Positions 17,440 to 18,364 of a DNA stretch of 18,364 bases are shown in pieces. Each line of letters starts with the position of its first letter. The stretch's first letter is position 1. Source of the stretch: Baffinella frigidus (lineage: Eukaryota; Cryptophyceae; Cryptomonadales; Baffinellaceae). The notes below the pieces were generated by a model, which made no database searches, was not told the origin of the DNA, and saw only the letters and a list, made by a program, of their open reading frames with translations. The position numbers were made by a program, and so were the translations under genes. The DNA lies in the NCBI GenBank assembly GCA_026770585.1, contig MU646368.1, positions 149,523 through 167,886 of the forward strand. Reading direction: 5' to 3'.

Positions 17440-17510
17440 CTGGTAGCAGCCCGGCTGACAGTCTACTCGGTGGGCTTCGAGGGTTTCGGATTTGAATTTG
17501 GGGCCGGATT
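17440..17510 (-). CDS. Exon, SGPKFKSETLEAHRVDCQPGCYQ
   Basis: CCCCAG precedes AATCCGGCC; CTACCAG is followed by GTGCCTAA. Two bases plus 23 codons: SGPKFKSETLEAHR, VDCQPGCYQ. Two cysteines in a CxxxC pair. The ETLEA part recurs at 3597-3635. Short TTTAGGG arrays (17410, 17668) lie beside each copy's donor. Function unknown. Confidence 0.55.
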
Positions 17511-17698
17511 CTGGGGTGGTGCGTGACCAAATTTGCACCAGACAATCCTTCAAGTTAATTATCTCTGGGCAAGTTGACTTGTGTTGAAAGGTCCGTAGTC
17601 CCGTGTGGCTTACGTCGCCAAATTTGTTATGTCACTTTAGTAGTCCACCGTGTGGACACAGATGATAATTTAGGGTTTAGGGTTTAGGGCTTAAGCAC

Positions 17699-17760
17699 CT
17701 GGTAGCAGCCCTTGTTGACCTACGGGCTCGCTACTCGTGGTGACCTCTCGAAAGGACTTC
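17699..17760 (-). CDS. Exon-end copy, KGCYQ
   Basis: AACAAGGGCTGCTACCAG is followed by GTGCTTAAG. Upstream frames disagree with the PGCYQ frame within about 25 bases, so only the end is trusted. Confidence 0.35.
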
Positions 17761-18085
17761 CAGAGGGCGTGTGGGCTACTTAAGTTGTATCTACGGGGGA
17801 GGACTAGTTGCGTTATCCTGGCAACCGGAAAGCAATCATGGCGGTTACTTTTCTGTCAAAGTCAATTATTTGTGGGCATTTCCGGCAACTTTTGCGGATT
17901 TGAAGGGAAAATGATAGATGGACGCAGGGCGTAAAATGACATCTAGCTCTCCTGCGTAGATAGTGGATGGAAATCAAAAGTCCAAAAACGAACTAAAACC
18001 TATCAAATAGTCCCAAATCCGATAGTCCCCCCCTAATTATTTGGCACTATTTAGTCCATTTTGGAGGGGGGTCCGGACCCCCCCA
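17761..18085. other. No recognised gene
   Basis: A 65-codon plus ORF (17737-17934) has no paralog, motif or splice context. A palindrome ggaggggggtccggacccccc lies at 18063-18083. Confidence 0.4.
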
Positions 18086-18109
18086 CTAAAAAAATCGAGT
18101 TTTGAGGGG

Positions 18110-18350
18110 GAGGGGGATTGGGCGGGAGGGGGCGCCTAGGCGGTCGAGGCGGGCGCGGATGGATTGCAGACACGCGTCAGGGGGCGTGGACAGGTGCTGC
18201 GCTTGGTTTCTTGTGAGTGGCAGGTGGCGGGCATGGCGCAACGTGCATAGAGGACGCAATCCTGGGAGGGCCCTCCCCTGGGAGCATCCAGAGTGGGCCT
18301 GCTGGGGCTGGGCGGACGCCGGCGGAGGGGGGGCATCACTGCCACCCACC
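18110..18350 (-). CDS. Possible exon at window edge, GC-rich
   Basis: Two overlapping minus frames are open over this GC-rich block. One includes LSTPPDACLQS then IRARLDRLGA, an amphipathic helix-like stretch; the other has several cysteines. Composition differs from the neighbouring AT-richer DNA. Truncated by the window edge and not identified. Confidence 0.25.
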
Positions 18351-18364
18351 AGCGGTGGCATGGG

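Larger units (their letters stand above)
563..17510 (-). other. Exon-rich minus-strand locus, putative giant repeat surface protein
   Basis: This entry summarises the exon candidates listed separately below. All but one coding-like block read on the minus strand, and most begin after AG and end before GT or GC. Twelve blocks chain without breaking frame: 13817-13875, 13422-13474, 13034-13147, 12241-12301, 11812-11891, 11379-11451, 10870-10955, 10144-10263, 9331-9419, 8916-9009, 7302-7421, 5274-5367 (about 347 codons). A second chain is 2207-2392, 1174-1254, 976-1056, 563-650. The peptides are rich in beta-strand-like segments (DTLTLTF, LKISVIS, NIAIVRLE) and cysteines, which suggests a secreted or surface protein with repeated beta-sandwich-like units. 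I recall similar units from very large algal and protist proteins but cannot name a Pfam family with certainty. Whether this is one gene, several tandem genes or partly a pseudogene is unresolved; several tandem copies are plainly decayed. Confidence 0.6.

Noticed and set aside
17737-17934. 65-codon plus ORF
   Set aside because: No homologous copy, motif or splice context; length within chance expectation.
1-18364. Transposase, reverse transcriptase or other element-encoded enzyme
   Set aside because: No catalytic motif or long element ORF was found; all inverted-repeat elements here are non-autonomous.

Overview
The window looks like nuclear DNA of a microbial eukaryote, most likely a dinoflagellate or close alveolate relative. 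There are no bacterial operons, ribosome-binding sites or long ORFs. Instead, many short exon-like blocks lie on the minus strand, bounded by AG acceptors that are usually followed by G. Donors are GT, often GC, and once GA; this mix is known from dinoflagellates. The intervening DNA is full of degenerate TTTAGGG-type (algal/plant-type telomere unit) arrays and small inverted-repeat elements resembling the introner elements described in dinoflagellates and other algae. The taxon is an inference. No start codon, polyadenylation signal or gene end could be placed.

The coding content reads 5' to 3' on the minus strand, from high to low coordinates, and is probably the inside of one very large multidomain extracellular or surface protein gene, or of tandem genes. 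From 13875 to 5274, twelve exon candidates can be chained with matching reading phases. They encode beta-rich repeat units in the order xITGEFG / ALTAADEAG / DTITLHFNQLTN / VDALL / YTGTWVTR / LGTLTAHIRPGVNLRN / SPNLGGSFGPSNIAIVRLE / GDTLTLTFSHDTD / VDALL / YSGVWLSR. This is about one and a half copies of a domain of a type I associate with giant algal and protist proteins. Cysteine-rich exons (SGCW..GVCKKDAPYDAATGLC, YALCPEGFSLC, ASCGGPVSCSS..) and possible membrane-spanning exons flank them. A second phase-matched chain runs from 2745 to 563.

Nearly every exon type occurs two to five times in tandem. Some copies are intact and some are decayed by frameshift, stop codon or truncation. Because an uninterrupted paralogous copy is often present, several insertions can be mapped precisely: 140-bp elements with terminal inverted repeats (TIRs) at 6092-6230 and 13995-14134 with 4-5 bp duplications; a 211-bp element at 6619-6829 with a 2-bp duplication; 139-bp elements at 422-560 and 9829-9967; and a family of about 40-bp elements, one of which (4622-4661) fits a complete GT-AG intron. 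Some introns are made almost wholly of telomere-like repeats (9010-9330; 13475-13816). The only clear plus-strand coding signal is a broken TPR fragment at 4201-4380.

Layout: 1-1550, Cys-containing exon, EHNSMG exon family and telomere-like arrays; 1550-2800, Cys-rich exon family; 2800-5270, sparse exons, TPR fragment and array; 5270-7980, DTLTLTF and VDALL exon copies with insertions; 8400-9420, SFGPSNIAI exon triplet and a large TTTAGGG intron; 9500-11450, second repeat unit; 11700-12680, arrays and TTFSAVPPTIQGLFA exon triplet; 12780-13480, two long inverted repeats; 13480-15420, RYLSVT exon family and four TIR elements; 15420-16870, Cys-rich and ADSFWG exon families; 16870-18364, array, PGCYQ exon ends and an unassigned edge.
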